Below are positions 15,059 through 21,819 of a stretch of DNA of 27,970 nt, in pieces. The stretch lies in contig JASLBL010000046.1 of the NCBI GenBank assembly GCA_030146615.1, positions 1-27,970 of the forward strand. Direction: 5' to 3'. Each line of letters starts with the position of its first letter. Positions within the stretch are counted from its first letter, which is position 1. The notes under the pieces were generated by a model. It saw nothing but the letters and a program-made list of their open reading frames with translations, was not told where the DNA came from and ran no database searches. Origin of the DNA: Actinomycetes bacterium (GTDB lineage: Bacteria; Actinomycetota; CALGFH01). Both the position numbers and the translations under genes were made by a program.

Positions 15059-15724
15059 CTGGCCGAGCCGCTGCTGGAGGCGCGAGGGCTGGACAAGACC
15101 TACCGGCGGGGGGCCGAGCGGGTCCATGCCCTGCGCGGGGTCGACCTCGCCCTCTACCCAGGGGAGCTGGTCGCCCTGGTCGGGCCGTCCGGGTCGGGCA
15201 AGACCTCGCTGCTGGGCGTGCTCGCCGGGTGGGAGCCGCCGGACGCCGGTGAGCTCAGCTGGGCCGCGCCGGCCGGCCTCGGTGGCCCGGCCTGGTCGGA
15301 GCTGGCCACCGTGCCCCAGGCCCTGGGGCTGCTCGACGACCTGACCGTTCGCGAGAACGTCGCCCTGCCGGTCCGGCTGCAGCTGGGGCCGCGGCGGGCC
15401 GGCGAGGGCCGCACCGAGGAGCTGCTCGGCCTGTTCGGGCTGGCCGACCTGGCCGACCGGTCGCCGTCGGAGACCTCACTGGGCCAGCAGCAGCGGGCCG
15501 CGGTGGCCAGGGCCCTGGTCCTGACCCCGCAGCTGGTCCTGGCCGACGAGCCGTCGGCCCACCAGGACGCGGCCTGGGTCCACGACGTGTTCGCCGCCCT
15601 GCGCCAGGTCGTGCACGACCGCGGCGCCGCCTGCCTGGTCGCCACCCACGACCCCGACGCCCTCGCGTTCGCCGACCGGGTCCTGCGCCTGGCCGACGGC
15701 GAGCTCACGGAGCGAGCGCCATGA
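15059..15724 (+). CDS. Second ABC ATPase, degenerate signature motif, CTG start
   Basis: Nucleotide-binding subunit of 221 residues. Walker A is GPSGSGKT (42-49), the Q-loop contains Q87, Walker B is LVLADEPSAHQD (159-170) and H197 lies in VATHD. The signature, normally LSGGQ, reads TSLGQ (139-143). The start is notable: TGA at 15050-15052 closes the frame, and no ATG, GTG or TTG occurs before the Walker A codons (15182-15205). The first conventional start, GTG 15218, would delete Walker A. CTG 15059 has GGGGAGG 9 bases upstream and gives a normal N-terminus, so CTG initiation is nearly forced. The gene overlaps the hydrolase start (ATGA). It probably pairs with the first ATPase as an asymmetric heterodimer. 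Confidence 0.9.
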   Translation: MAEPLLEARGLDKTYRRGAERVHALRGVDLALYPGELVALVGPSGSGKTSLLGVLAGWEPPDAGELSWAAPAGLGGPAWSELATVPQALGLLDDLTVRENVALPVRLQLGPRRAGEGRTEELLGLFGLADLADRSPSETSLGQQQRAAVARALVLTPQLVLADEPSAHQDAAWVHDVFAALRQVVHDRGAACLVATHDPDALAFADRVLRLADGELTERAP

Positions 15725-16686
15725 AGATCTGTCGATTTGTCGACCAGGGGACCGTGCGGGTGGGATACCTGGACGGGGACGTGGTCGTGCCGGTGGCCGA
15801 TGGGGCGGGGCGGGCGGGGATGGAGGCCGTGCTCGACCTGGCGATGGCGGCCAACGCCGACCCGGGGTTGCGGCCGCGGCCGGTGGGGGAGGCGGTGGCG
15901 CTGGAGGGGGTGCGGCTGCTGGCGCCGGTGGCCGAGCCGCCGTCGATCCGGGATTTCTACGCCTTCGAGCAGCACGTGCGGACGGCCAGGTCCCGGCGGG
16001 GGCTGGAGATGCACCCGGACTGGTACGAGCTGCCGGTCTTCTACTTCACCAACCCGGCGGCGGTGCTCGGCCCCGGCGACCCGGTGGCCGCGCCACCCCG
16101 GTCGGCCGAGCTCGACTACGAGCTGGAGGTGGCCTGCGTGCTCGGCCGGGGCGGGACGAATCTCCTCCTGGAGGACGCCGACGAGGCCGTGGCCGGGTTC
16201 ATGGTCATGAACGACTGGTCGGCCCGGGACGTCCAGCGGCGCGAGATGGCCCAGTCGCTGGGACCGGCCAAGGGCAAGGACTTCGCCACCTCGCTGGGGC
16301 CGACCCTGGTCACGGCGGCGGAGTTCGCCCCCGGAGGACTGCGGGAGGTGCCGAGCGCGGTGATGACGGCGACGGTCAACGGGGCCGAGTGGTCCCGGGC
16401 CGACCTGGACGGGCTGTGGTGGAGCTTCGCCGAGATGCTGGTCTACGCCAGCGAGGCGGCCCCGGTCCGCCGCGGCGACGTCCTGGGGTCGGGCACCTGC
16501 GGGACCGGCTGCATCCTGGAGCTGTCCCTGGTCCACGGGGCCGACAGGTACCCGTACCTCCAACCCGGCGACGAGGTCGAGCTGGAGGTGACCGGCCTGG
16601 GCGTGCTCGCCAACCGGGTTGTCGCCGGCGCCGCCCCGCCGTTCCAGCCCGACCCCGACCGCATGCGCCCGAGGCTGGGCCAGTGA
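15721..16686 (+). CDS. Fumarylacetoacetate hydrolase family protein
   Basis: Hydrolase of 321 residues of the FAH superfamily, which cleaves C-C bonds of acylpyruvates or related diketo acids using Mg2+ or Ca2+. The metal-site motifs are present: ELDYELEVACV (130-140) and NDWSARD (164-170), with GPAKGKDFATSLGP (181-194) as the family signature. The length matches the two-domain fumarylacetoacetase-like group. It starts inside the ATPase stop (ATGA), with GGAG 8 bases upstream, and its stop overlaps the DinB gene (GTGA). With a maleylpyruvate-isomerase-like neighbour and a nearby salicylyl-CoA-hydroxylase-like gene, fumarylpyruvate hydrolase of a gentisate pathway is an attractive guess, not proven. 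Confidence 0.92.
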   Translation: MKICRFVDQGTVRVGYLDGDVVVPVADGAGRAGMEAVLDLAMAANADPGLRPRPVGEAVALEGVRLLAPVAEPPSIRDFYAFEQHVRTARSRRGLEMHPDWYELPVFYFTNPAAVLGPGDPVAAPPRSAELDYELEVACVLGRGGTNLLLEDADEAVAGFMVMNDWSARDVQRREMAQSLGPAKGKDFATSLGPTLVTAAEFAPGGLREVPSAVMTATVNGAEWSRADLDGLWWSFAEMLVYASEAAPVRRGDVLGSGTCGTGCILELSLVHGADRYPYLQPGDEVELEVTGLGVLANRVVAGAAPPFQPDPDRMRPRLGQ

Positions 16687-17210
16687 CGGCCGAGGTGAAC
16701 CGGGACCAGGACCGGGCCCGGCGGCTGCTGGCCGCGGCCGGGCGGATCCGGGCCAGCGCGCCGGTGCTGCCCGACGGCGCCCTGACCGACGCCGACCCGG
16801 AGTCGGGGGAGCGCTGGGACCGGGGCCAGGTCCTGGCCCATGTGGCCGAGATGCTGCCCTACTGGGCCCAGCAGGCCGAGCTGGTCGCGGCCGGCCGGCA
16901 GGCCGAGTTCGGCCGGGTCAAGTCGGACCCGGACCGGATCGCGGCCATCGAGCGCGACCGCCGCGAGGACCCGGACCGGCTGCTGGCCCGGGTCGACGAG
17001 GGCGTCGCCGTGGTCCTGGCCCTGCTGGAGCGGCTCGACGACCGGGCCTTGGCCGCGACCGCCCACCACCAGACCCTGGGCGACATGACCGTCGGCGAGC
17101 TGGTCGACCGGTTCCTGGTCGCCCACCTGGAGGAGCACGCCGACCAGCTGGACCCGGCGGAGGGGTCCGGGGAACCCCAGGGGGGTGCCCCGGTGGATCA
17201 GGGCCCCTGA
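16683..17210 (+). CDS. DinB / mycothiol-dependent maleylpyruvate isomerase-like protein
   Basis: Four-helix metalloprotein of 175 residues. The three metal-ligand histidines of the DinB fold are H53 (LAHVAEMLPYW), H148 and H152 (VAHLEEH). Family members are mycothiol- or bacillithiol-dependent transferases, including maleylpyruvate isomerase. Starting at GTG 16683, it overlaps the preceding hydrolase by 4 bases, and so is coupled to it. Residues 160-175 (GSGEPQGGAPVDQGP) and the stop region coincide with a GC-rich palindromic repeat also found in the permease gene, so the C-terminal tail looks newly acquired. Activity in a gentisate route is inference from context. Confidence 0.85.
   Translation: MTAEVNRDQDRARRLLAAAGRIRASAPVLPDGALTDADPESGERWDRGQVLAHVAEMLPYWAQQAELVAAGRQAEFGRVKSDPDRIAAIERDRREDPDRLLARVDEGVAVVLALLERLDDRALAATAHHQTLGDMTVGELVDRFLVAHLEEHADQLDPAEGSGEPQGGAPVDQGP
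17162..17199 (-). repeat. GC-rich palindromic dispersed repeat, copy at the DinB gene 3' end
   Basis: Read on the minus strand, this 38-base core aligns with 13597-13635 at 32 of 39 columns. On the plus strand, CCGGGG (17167-17172) and CCCCGG (17188-17193) can pair around a 15-base loop. It encodes most of the DinB protein's last 16 residues. CCAGGGGGGTGCC (17177-17189) recurs exactly at 21802-21814, just before the Wzz gene. Confidence 0.55.
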
Positions 17211-17248
17211 CCTTGCGGGAGCAACGACGGCAGGCGTACCAAGGACAT

Positions 17249-18031
17249 ATGAGCGACCTTGTGTATGACGTGACCGAGGCCACCTTCCAGGCCGAGGTGC
17301 TGGAGAAGTCGAAGACCGTCCCCGTGCTGGTGGACTTCTGGGCCGACTGGTGCGGGCCCTGCCACGCCCTGGCCCCGGTGCTGGAGCGGGCGGTGGAGCG
17401 CCATGGCGGCGAGGTCGTCCTGGCCCGGGTCGACGTCGACCAGAACCAGCGCCTGGCCGCGGCCTTCCAGGTCCAGGGCATCCCGGCGGTCAAGGCGTTC
17501 GCCGGTGGCCGCCTGGTCGACGAGTTCGTCGGCGCCCAGCCGGCCCAGGTGGTCGAGCGCTTCGTCCAGTCGCTGCTGCCGAGCGAGGCCGACCGGGCGG
17601 CCGCGGCCGCCGCCGACCTCGACCCGGCCCAGGCCGCCGCCCGCTGGCGTGAGGTCCTGGAGCAGGACCCCGACAACCTGGCCGCCCGGAAAGGCCTGGC
17701 CGACCTGGCCCTGCGCGAGGGCCGCCCGGACGAGGCGATCGAGCTCCTGCGCCCGATCGAGCACGATCCCCAGGTCGCCGCCCTCCTGGCCCGGGCCCGC
17801 CTGGCCGCCGAGGCCGCCGACCCGACCTCGCGCTTCGCCCCGGCCGCCGCCCAGGCCACCGACGGGCAGGTCGATCCCGCCCTGGCCGATCTGCTGGCGG
17901 CCGTCCGCGAAGGCCCCGGCGAGACCCGCGACAAGGCCAGGGCCCTGATGCTGGACGTGTTCCGCCTCCTCGGCGACGACCATCCCCTGACCGCCCGCTA
18001 CCGCCGCGACCTCACCAGGGCGCTGTTCTAG
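17249..18031 (+). CDS. Thioredoxin-TPR protein, CnoX/YbbN-like
   Basis: Cytosolic protein of 260 residues. A thioredoxin domain (about 4-115) carries the redox motif WCGPC (34-38) and the cis-proline P79 in QGIPAVKAF. A helical C-terminal part (about 127-260) contains TPR-like repeats, for example WREVLEQDPDNLAARKGLADL. This layout matches CnoX (YbbN), a holdase that protects clients from oxidation and interacts with GroEL; unlike E. coli CnoX, both active-site cysteines are present, so real disulfide chemistry is possible. AAGGA precedes the ATG at 17249 closely. It follows the DinB gene by 38 bases and shares the tetranucleotide CTAG as stop with the convergent flavoprotein gene. Confidence 0.93.
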   Translation: MSDLVYDVTEATFQAEVLEKSKTVPVLVDFWADWCGPCHALAPVLERAVERHGGEVVLARVDVDQNQRLAAAFQVQGIPAVKAFAGGRLVDEFVGAQPAQVVERFVQSLLPSEADRAAAAAADLDPAQAAARWREVLEQDPDNLAARKGLADLALREGRPDEAIELLRPIEHDPQVAALLARARLAAEAADPTSRFAPAAAQATDGQVDPALADLLAAVREGPGETRDKARALMLDVFRLLGDDHPLTARYRRDLTRALF

Positions 18032-19236
18032 GCGCTGGACCCGCGGCGGACCTCGCGTTGGCGGCGGCGGCTGCTGGCCCAGTGCCACAGCCGGTCGAAC
18101 AGGGCGAACTCTTCCGAGGTGCGCCGGAGCCGGTAGTAGCCGGCGGGGGACATGCGGGTCAGCAGCTGGGAGCGGCGGTGGTGCAGCAGCGCCGCGAACT
18201 GGGCCGAGTCCCGGTCGATGTAGCGGGGCAGCTGCTCGAACCAGGCGGCGCTGTTGCGGGCCTCCCGCTGGAGCAGCAGCAGCGCCGCCTTGCGCTCCCG
18301 CTCGTAGGCGGCCAGGGCCGTCCCCAGGTCGTCGTGCGCCCCCAGCGCGGCCGCCAGGCCGATGGCGTCCTCGATGGCCAGCTTGGTGCCCGACCCGATG
18401 GTGAAGTGGGTGGTGTGGGCGGCGTCCCCGGCCAGGACCAGGTTGCCGTGGTGCCAGCGCTCGTTGGTCACCGTCCGGAAGCTGAGCCACGGCGCCCGCT
18501 CCCGGTCCGGCCCCTGGGCGACCAGCCGGTGCCCGTCCAGCTGGGGCGCGAACAGCTCCTCCAGGCGGTCGAGGCTCTCCTCCCGCCCCAGCTGCCCGAA
18601 CCCCAGCCCGGCCCAGGTCTCGGACGAGCACTCGACGATGAAGGTGCTGGCGGTGGCGTCGAAGCCGTAGGCGTGGCACCAGATCCAGCCGGCCGCGGTC
18701 CGGACGAAGGCGAACGTGAAGGCGTCGAACACCTTGGTCGTGCCCAGCCAGATGTAACGGTTGCGGCCGGTGTCGATCCGGGTCCCGAAGCTGTCGGAGC
18801 GGGCCCGGCGCAGCCGGCTGTTGACGCCGTCGGCGGCCACCACCAGGTCATGGCCGTCCAGCTGGGCCAGGTCGCCGACCTCGGCCTCGAACCGCACCTC
18901 GACGCCGAGCTCCCGCGCCCGCCTGGTCAGGATCTCGAGCAGCCGCTGGCGGCGCATGCTGAAGCCGTACCCTTCGATGCCGGCCTCGGGGTGGCCGTCG
19001 ACGAGGATACGCTGGCCGGTCCAGCGGAAGGCCTCGGCGGCGATGGCGGTGGCGGTCGGGGGGTCGTTGGCTGCCAGGCCCTCGAGCAGGTCGTCCCAGA
19101 ACACCACCCCCCAGCCGTAGGTGACGCCGGCCGGGTTGCGCTCGAGCACGGTGATCTCATGGGTGGGGTCGCGCCGCTTCAGCAGGATGGCCAGGTACAG
19201 CCCGGCTGGGCCGCCGCCGGCACAGGCGATCCGCAT
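18028..19236 (-). CDS. FAD-dependent monooxygenase, salicylyl-CoA 5-hydroxylase-like
   Basis: Class A flavoprotein monooxygenase of 402 residues. The dinucleotide-binding start is MRIACAGGGPAGLY with E32 ending strand 2, VVAADGVNSRLRR (132-144) is the DG motif and LVLAGDAAHTTHF (267-279) the FAD-ribityl GD motif. The stretch RNPAGVTYGWGVVFWDDLL (33-51) is characteristic of salicylyl-CoA 5-hydroxylase and the N-terminal half of anthraniloyl-CoA monooxygenase, enzymes that hydroxylate CoA-bound aromatics with NADH and oxygen. The frame is open to 19314, but ATG 19236 gives the correct N-terminus. It starts 7 bases after the acetyltransferase stop, so it may be transcribed from the polysaccharide locus, which is odd for a catabolic enzyme. 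The real substrate is unproven. Confidence 0.9.
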   Translation of the reverse strand: MRIACAGGGPAGLYLAILLKRRDPTHEITVLERNPAGVTYGWGVVFWDDLLEGLAANDPPTATAIAAEAFRWTGQRILVDGHPEAGIEGYGFSMRRQRLLEILTRRARELGVEVRFEAEVGDLAQLDGHDLVVAADGVNSRLRRARSDSFGTRIDTGRNRYIWLGTTKVFDAFTFAFVRTAAGWIWCHAYGFDATASTFIVECSSETWAGLGFGQLGREESLDRLEELFAPQLDGHRLVAQGPDRERAPWLSFRTVTNERWHHGNLVLAGDAAHTTHFTIGSGTKLAIEDAIGLAAALGAHDDLGTALAAYERERKAALLLLQREARNSAAWFEQLPRYIDRDSAQFAALLHHRRSQLLTRMSPAGYYRLRRTSEEFALFDRLWHWASSRRRQREVRRGSSA

Positions 19237-19243
19237 GCCAGGC

Positions 19244-20428
19244 TCAGCCCTTCCTCCTGGCGAGGCGCCGCCGGCGCACCAGCTGGGCGGCCCTTGTGCC
19301 GCGGGCATAGCCACGGGCCCGCGCGCCCGCCGGGACCAGCGCGGCGGCGGCGTTGCCGAGCGGGCTGAGGGGGACGGCCAGGGTACGGAGCGGCCGCCGG
19401 TCGCCGAAGGCCCGCGACCCGGCCCCGTCCTCGGGCGCGGAGCAGGTGTCCAGCCAGGCCAGCGGGGTCGACCGGTGGAACCAGTCGAGCACGTCGAGGT
19501 CGAGCAGCGAGCCGGGCGACCAGCGGCTGAACTCCTCGTCGTAGGCCCGCTTGAAGCCGAACAGCCCCTCGCCGGCCACCAGAGCGGTGTTCTGGGCCAC
19601 CACCTGGGACCCGGCCTCCATGCTGAGGAACATCAGCCGCCCGCGGTCGGCGAAGCCCCGGGTCATCTCGCGGAAGAACCGGTCGTGCCCGGGCCGGCAG
19701 GAGAGCGCGGTCCGGCTCCGGCCCTTCCAGCCCTTGGACTCCAGCTCCAGGAACTGCTCGACCGCCTTGTCGAAGCCGTCGGCAGCCCGTTCCACCGTGA
19801 CCACCTCGGCGCCGATCGCCTTGCTCAGCTGGCGGCGGCGCCTGGCCATGTTGTTCAGGTGCCGGTGGGACATCCACTCGCGGGCGTAGGTGGGCTCGGG
19901 CCGGCGGGCCACGAAGCCCCGGCTGGCGGTGGGGCTATGCCGGATCCCGAGCCCGGCCCCGAGGCCGGTCCGGTGCAGCGCGGCCGCCACCGGCCCTTGG
20001 GACGGGTGGAGAGGGATGACCAGCACCGGCGCCGGGCTGGGCCGCAGGTGCTCGATCACCGCCGCCCAGATGCGGTCGGGGTCGCCGTCGGCGGCCAGCA
20101 GCGGGGTGCCGAGGAAGCAGTAGTCGTGCATCCACGGCCGCAGCCCGGTGATCGGCAGCCGCCGCAGGCCGGAGGAGCCGGGCACCGGCAGCAGGAAGCG
20201 GAGCTCGTCGCCCTGCTCGGCCACCAGCAGCTGGGCCGCCTGGCCGCCCTCGAGGTGGCGGGCCGCCGGCAGCACCATCTGGGGGGCGAAGAACGGGTTC
20301 GGCTCGAGGGCGCCGGATTCCAGCTCCGCCCAGCGGTCCAGCAGCCGCGCGTCGGCCGCGGCCTCGCGGACGGGAATCAGTCGAACACGAAAAATACGCC
20401 ACCCCCCCTTTCGTTTCGGCCCGAGCAT
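19244..20428 (-). CDS. BioF2/CelD-like GNAT acetyltransferase 1
   Basis: Protein of 394 residues from the GNAT/FemAB-related Acetyltransf_6 (CelD/BcsL-like) family, associated with exopolysaccharide loci. The recognisable core is SHRHLNNMARRRRQLSKA (187-204), ESKGWKGRSRTAL (230-242) and FGFKRAYDEEFSRWSPGSLL (290-309). Likely role: acyl or aminoacyl transfer to a cell-surface glycan, or an analogous modification. The start is uncertain: ATG 20428 has no Shine-Dalgarno. A run of seven G (minus strand, 20408-20402) eight codons later could act as a ribosome site for an ATT at codon 12. It is followed by the flavoprotein gene at 7 bases. Confidence 0.82.
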   Translation of the reverse strand: MLGPKRKGGWRIFRVRLIPVREAAADARLLDRWAELESGALEPNPFFAPQMVLPAARHLEGGQAAQLLVAEQGDELRFLLPVPGSSGLRRLPITGLRPWMHDYCFLGTPLLAADGDPDRIWAAVIEHLRPSPAPVLVIPLHPSQGPVAAALHRTGLGAGLGIRHSPTASRGFVARRPEPTYAREWMSHRHLNNMARRRRQLSKAIGAEVVTVERAADGFDKAVEQFLELESKGWKGRSRTALSCRPGHDRFFREMTRGFADRGRLMFLSMEAGSQVVAQNTALVAGEGLFGFKRAYDEEFSRWSPGSLLDLDVLDWFHRSTPLAWLDTCSAPEDGAGSRAFGDRRPLRTLAVPLSPLGNAAAALVPAGARARGYARGTRAAQLVRRRRLARRKG

Positions 20429-20535
20429 GGCGGCTCACGGCACCGCACTTTCCAGCGTTGCCGAAATGGCGGCGTCAGGTCAAATCTGGTGACCGGAAAT
20501 GATCTGTCCTGGACGCTGATCCGGCTCAGGAATTT

Positions 20536-21636
20536 TCAGCGTCTGTCGTCGCGCGCCCGCCGGGCCATGTCCAGCGCCCGCCGGGCGACCGGCCGACCGT
20601 AGCTGAACGCGGTCCTGGACAGCAGGCCGAGTGGCGAGGGGGCGAACGCCTGGAAGCGCCGCTTGTCCTTGACGTCGCTGGTGAAGGCCAGCTTGTAGCG
20701 CTCGTCACCGCCGAGCAGCTCGACCCGTTCGACCTCGCTCGCAAAGGCGTGCTCGACCACCGAGCCGAGCAGCACCACCCCGGGCGAGAACCGCTCGAAC
20801 GCCGGGTCGTAGCCGCCCTTGAGATACCAGAGGACCCCGTCGGTCTCCAGCAGCAGCATGGTGGCCAGCGCCTGGCCGTCGAGGCGCAGGAAGGCGATCC
20901 GGAGCCAGCCCTGGCCGGCCGCCCAGTGGGCGATCTCCTGGTAGAAACGGAGGGTCTCGGGGCGGGAGGCGATGGCCGTGCCCTCGGCGCCCTTCCAGCC
21001 GGAGCCTTCGATCCGGAACGCCTCGGCGAGGAGCCCCTCCAGCCGCTCGGTCTCGTCGGCGAGGTCCAGCTCGAGCTTTCCCTCGCGCTCCAGCCGCCGC
21101 CGGGCCCGCCCGAGCTGTGAGCGGCGGTTCCGGCTCAACCGCGCCTGGGCGAACGCCTCCCAGGTGCCGGTGGTGGTGACATACGGCGACCGCTCCAGGG
21201 TCCGTTCCAGCACCCGGTAGCCGGCCGCGTCGGCGGCGGCCCGGTACAGGGCCAGCTCCGGCGACGAGGCGTCGACGAAGCCCAGCGACAGCTCGAAGGG
21301 TCGGCGCTCGAACAGGGCCGCGGCCAGGGCGGCGGCGGCGTCGTGATCGGCCGCGACCATGCCGAACTGCGGGGTGTGCCAGTTGCTGGCCGACAGGGAC
21401 CGCCCGAGGCGCTGGTGGAGAGGGATCAGGGCGACCAGGGGGCCGCCCGGGCCGTGGCGGAGGGTGACGATCTCGAGGCGCCCGCTGCCGAACGCCGCCC
21501 ACCAGGCACGGGTCCAGGCAGGCCTCAGGAAGGGAGCGGCCTTGGCCGCGTCGGCCAGCCGATCCCACTCTTCCGCGACGGCGCCGACCGAGTTCTGAAC
21601 CTCGACCCGGAGCGGCTGGGTTCCCACCTCACCCAC
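20536..21636 (-). CDS. BioF2/CelD-like GNAT acetyltransferase 2
   Basis: Protein of 366 residues of the same Acetyltransf_6 (CelD/BcsL-like) family as its downstream neighbour and the gene at 26853. The shared core is LSRNRRSQLGRARRRLER (167-184), EGSGWKGAEGTAI (210-222) and YLKGGYDPAFERFSPGVVLL (271-290). The N-terminal part (about 1-150) is a second GNAT-like lobe. The protein is soluble, presumably acting at the inner face of the membrane. The GTG at 21636 is the first start in frame and lacks a clear ribosome site; GTG three codons later is possible. It is divergent from the Wzz gene, with 183 bases between. Confidence 0.84.
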   Translation of the reverse strand: MGEVGTQPLRVEVQNSVGAVAEEWDRLADAAKAAPFLRPAWTRAWWAAFGSGRLEIVTLRHGPGGPLVALIPLHQRLGRSLSASNWHTPQFGMVAADHDAAAALAAALFERRPFELSLGFVDASSPELALYRAAADAAGYRVLERTLERSPYVTTTGTWEAFAQARLSRNRRSQLGRARRRLEREGKLELDLADETERLEGLLAEAFRIEGSGWKGAEGTAIASRPETLRFYQEIAHWAAGQGWLRIAFLRLDGQALATMLLLETDGVLWYLKGGYDPAFERFSPGVVLLGSVVEHAFASEVERVELLGGDERYKLAFTSDVKDKRRFQAFAPSPLGLLSRTAFSYGRPVARRALDMARRARDDRR

Positions 21637-21776
21637 CCCGCAAATGCTGCCAGCCCGGCAGTTGCAAACGCAAAGAGTCGCCGAACCGGGTGATTGCGTG
21701 ATCTCGAACGCTGGTCAGGATCGAGAACTTTGCTGAGTAATTGCCGGTGAGCCGCACGTGACGAGGGATACACGGA

Positions 21777-21782
21777 TACAAT
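21777..21782 (+). promoter_or_regulatory. Possible -10 element for the Wzz-GAF gene
   Basis: TACAAT, a 5/6 match, lies 37 bases before the start codon in the 183-base divergent gap, locally the most AT-rich part of this region. No -35 hexamer is seen at 16-18 bases, so an alternative sigma factor or an activator would be required. Confidence 0.3.
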
Positions 21783-21819
21783 TCAGTCCGCCACCGGCCG
21801 GCCAGGGGGGTGCCATTCA

